DNA from: Nocardioides renjunii
GTDB lineage: Bacteria; Actinomycetota; Actinomycetes; Propionibacteriales; Nocardioidaceae
Direction: 5' to 3'
NCBI RefSeq assembly: GCF_034661175.1
Contig: NZ_CP141058.1
Coordinates: 3,596,001 to 3,660,000, forward strand
Length of the DNA: 64,000 bases
Part shown: one piece after another, positions 63,974-64,000 of the stretch
Position numbering within the stretch: position 1 is the first letter of the stretch
Layout of the letters: the number at the start of each line of letters is the position of its first letter
Made by a program: the position numbers and the translations under genes
The notes under the pieces: model-generated
What the model was told of the DNA's origin: nothing
The model's database searches: none
Seen by the model: only the letters and a program-made list of their open reading frames with translations

Positions 63974-64000
63974 GTGCGCCCGCTGCGTCAGCGGGCGTAC
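63974..64000. terminator. Terminator hairpin after the carboxypeptidase gene
   Basis: An 11-bp stem with one G-T wobble (63974-63984 with 63990-64000) and a five-base loop starts 11 bases after the stop and ends at the window edge. Confidence 0.65.

Overview
The window is high-GC DNA with NTG starts, frequent ATGA/GTGA start-stop overlaps and actinobacterial hallmark loci: a four-gene conservon, WXG100 proteins, a DUF222/HNH nuclease, a mycothiol-transferase-like DinB protein, and the order nrdJ-nrdR-(small gene, secreted proteins)-LysM protein-lexA known from other actinobacteria. The best fit is a Nocardioides-like member of the Propionibacteriales. This is an inference from gene content; the window has no rRNA or tRNA to anchor it.

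Layout. 1-4 kb: end of a secreted phosphodiester glycosidase, a lipoprotein, a RelA/SpoT-type alarmone synthetase and a ChaA-type cation/proton antiporter. 4-9.5 kb: a conservon operon (sensor kinase-like CvnA, roadblock CvnB, DUF742 CvnC, GTPase CvnD) running into a solute-binding lipoprotein gene. 9.8-17.2 kb: acyl-ACP desaturase, an iron-sulfur photolyase, a small DUF2945 protein, an XRE-cupin regulator divergent from an oxidoreductase-methyltransferase fusion, TspO, and a gluconate kinase/permease pair. 17.3-22.6 kb: a conflict region with two WXG100 proteins, an HNH nuclease, and a polymorphic toxin with a C-terminal RNase A-like (CdiA-CT) domain followed by two paralogous CdiI-like immunity genes and a third small gene. 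22.6-27.7 kb: acyl-CoA ligase, saccharopine-dehydrogenase-like reductase and SDR, with a divergent TetR regulator and a perfect operator-like palindrome, then a matrixin-type protease. 27.7-38.3 kb: Dps, MOSC, PepSY, DinB, a beta-lactamase-like hydrolase, a TetR/VC0807 pair, an SDR/kinase pair and a NarL-type two-component system. 38.4-42.2 kb: a coupled operon of ECF sigma factor, zinc-finger anti-sigma fused to a membrane bundle, ABC ATPase, permease and a further membrane protein. 42.2-44.8 kb: RHH/SPFH pair, DUF2237 protein and alpha/beta hydrolase.

45.0-48.7 kb is compositionally different, with many A/T-ending codons. It carries a Nudix hydrolase and a PLD-nuclease/DEAD-helicase protein split by a one-base deletion. 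It looks like a defence-type cargo pair inserted between a damaged lysine-rich reading frame and a strong terminator. 48.7-56 kb is the DNA-precursor/SOS block: nrdJ and nrdR with a paired NrdR box exactly 31 bp apart, a PKD/DUF6318 secreted pair, and a LysM membrane protein divergent from lexA, with three good SOS boxes between them. 56-64 kb holds a sulfotransferase, a DinG-type helicase, a 43-residue membrane protein, a fused SecDF and an M14 carboxypeptidase.

The most interesting items are the Nudix/PLD-helicase island, the RNase A-like toxin cassette with duplicated immunity genes and a possible module remnant, the dithiol-oxidase-like/methyltransferase fusion, the ZAS-permease fusion operon, and several phased or palindromic intergenic repeats.
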